Assembly: GCA_034687125.1 (NCBI GenBank)
Contig: JAQGBZ010000136.1
Coordinates: 62,001-126,000, forward strand
Source of the DNA: Neelides folsomi
Lineage: Eukaryota > Arthropoda > Collembola > Neelipleona > Neelidae
Reading direction: 5' to 3'
Length of the DNA: 64,000 bases
The position numbers were made by a program, and so were the translations under genes. The notes under the pieces were generated by a model. That model ran no database searches. It saw only the letters and a list, made by a program, of their open reading frames with translations, and was not told where the DNA came from. Numbering within the stretch: position 1 is the stretch's first letter; each line of letters starts with the position of its first letter. Positions 63,801 to 64,000 of this stretch are shown here, in pieces.

Positions 63801-64000
63801 GGGTTTGTTTATTGATGCAATTGCGGAAGTTAGGAAAAAGTACAGAATAAAGGTACTTTACTCTGACGACTTTGCACTCAACAGATTGCATTACATCTAA
63901 TTTAAATTGCAAACCTTTGAAGATTAAAGGCCTTCATTTTCCCCTCATTTCAATATAAGCAAGGAACATTTATCATTTGTAATTTAAGCAGAATTTCAAT
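60868..64000. other. A/T-rich region upstream of the STELLO-like exons, no gene recognised
   Basis: Expected to hold the missing 5' exon(s) and promoter of the STELLO-like gene, but no exon with a membrane anchor and matching phase was identified. One mariner-type MITE lies at 61811-61897. The remaining short ORFs look random. Confidence 0.4.
61811..61897. mobile_element. 87-bp mariner-type MITE
   Basis: Left end TTGTACAGAGTAGGTCTAAA, then GTCGCCTCAGA; the right end in reverse complement reads TTGTACAGGGTGGGTCTAAA, then GTCGCTTCAGA. The CAGGGTGGG ends are shared in type with the MITE at 57.5 kb, so both probably belong to related Tc1/mariner-mobilised families. It has no coding capacity. Confidence 0.75.

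Noticed and set aside
1-64000. CRISPR arrays, operons, tRNA or rRNA genes
   Set aside because: None seen; the window is spliced eukaryotic nuclear DNA.

Overview
The window looks like an AT-rich animal nuclear chromosome, most likely an arthropod. It holds spliced genes with GT-AG introns, mostly about 50-300 bp in the first gene and several kb in the others. It also carries two homeobox genes whose homeodomains and flanks ([13 protein letters not shown], then EKVGP and SHPYNP after the homeodomain) match arthropod Aristaless better than vertebrate ARX. No species can be named from sequence alone. There are no bacterial or organellar features and no recognisable tRNA or rRNA.

Layout. (1) 1-3.8 kb: AT-rich repeats, namely a 164-bp palindrome, a possible LINE/SINE tail and a degenerate three-copy repeat. 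(2) 3.84-10.62 kb, plus strand: a 21-exon class-I P4-ATPase (phospholipid flippase, ATP8B-like) with every catalytic motif intact. (3) 13.26-21.56 kb, plus strand: a complete 4-exon aristaless-type homeobox gene (here al-A). (4) 21.6-39.8 kb: an 18-kb gene-free interval with many GC-richer islands. (5) 47.41-39.82 kb, minus strand: a second complete 4-exon aristaless paralogue (al-B), convergent with the first and with the same intron positions and phases. (6) 60.87-49.86 kb, minus strand: seven exons of a STELLO/DUF288-like putative glycosyltransferase, probably incomplete at its 5' end, with very large acidic Ser/Thr-rich insertions.

The two aristaless genes and their surroundings are the main interest. 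Both first exons were found by matching splice phase and by a shared N-terminal motif (LFSIRDLVK). The paralogues share non-coding elements as well as exons. A 24-bp perfect match lies 200-350 bp before exon 2 in both first introns. A roughly 60-80-bp element rich in homeodomain-type sites (ATTTAATGCAATTA core) occurs once in each first intron, in the same orientation relative to its gene, and a third time in the intergenic desert. Another element of about 95 bp occurs twice in the desert. This looks like a duplicated developmental locus that kept duplicated enhancers. The flippase and the STELLO-like gene are probably unrelated neighbours of this regulatory block.

All gene models come from reading splice sites and phase by eye. 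No alignment, expression data or database search was available.
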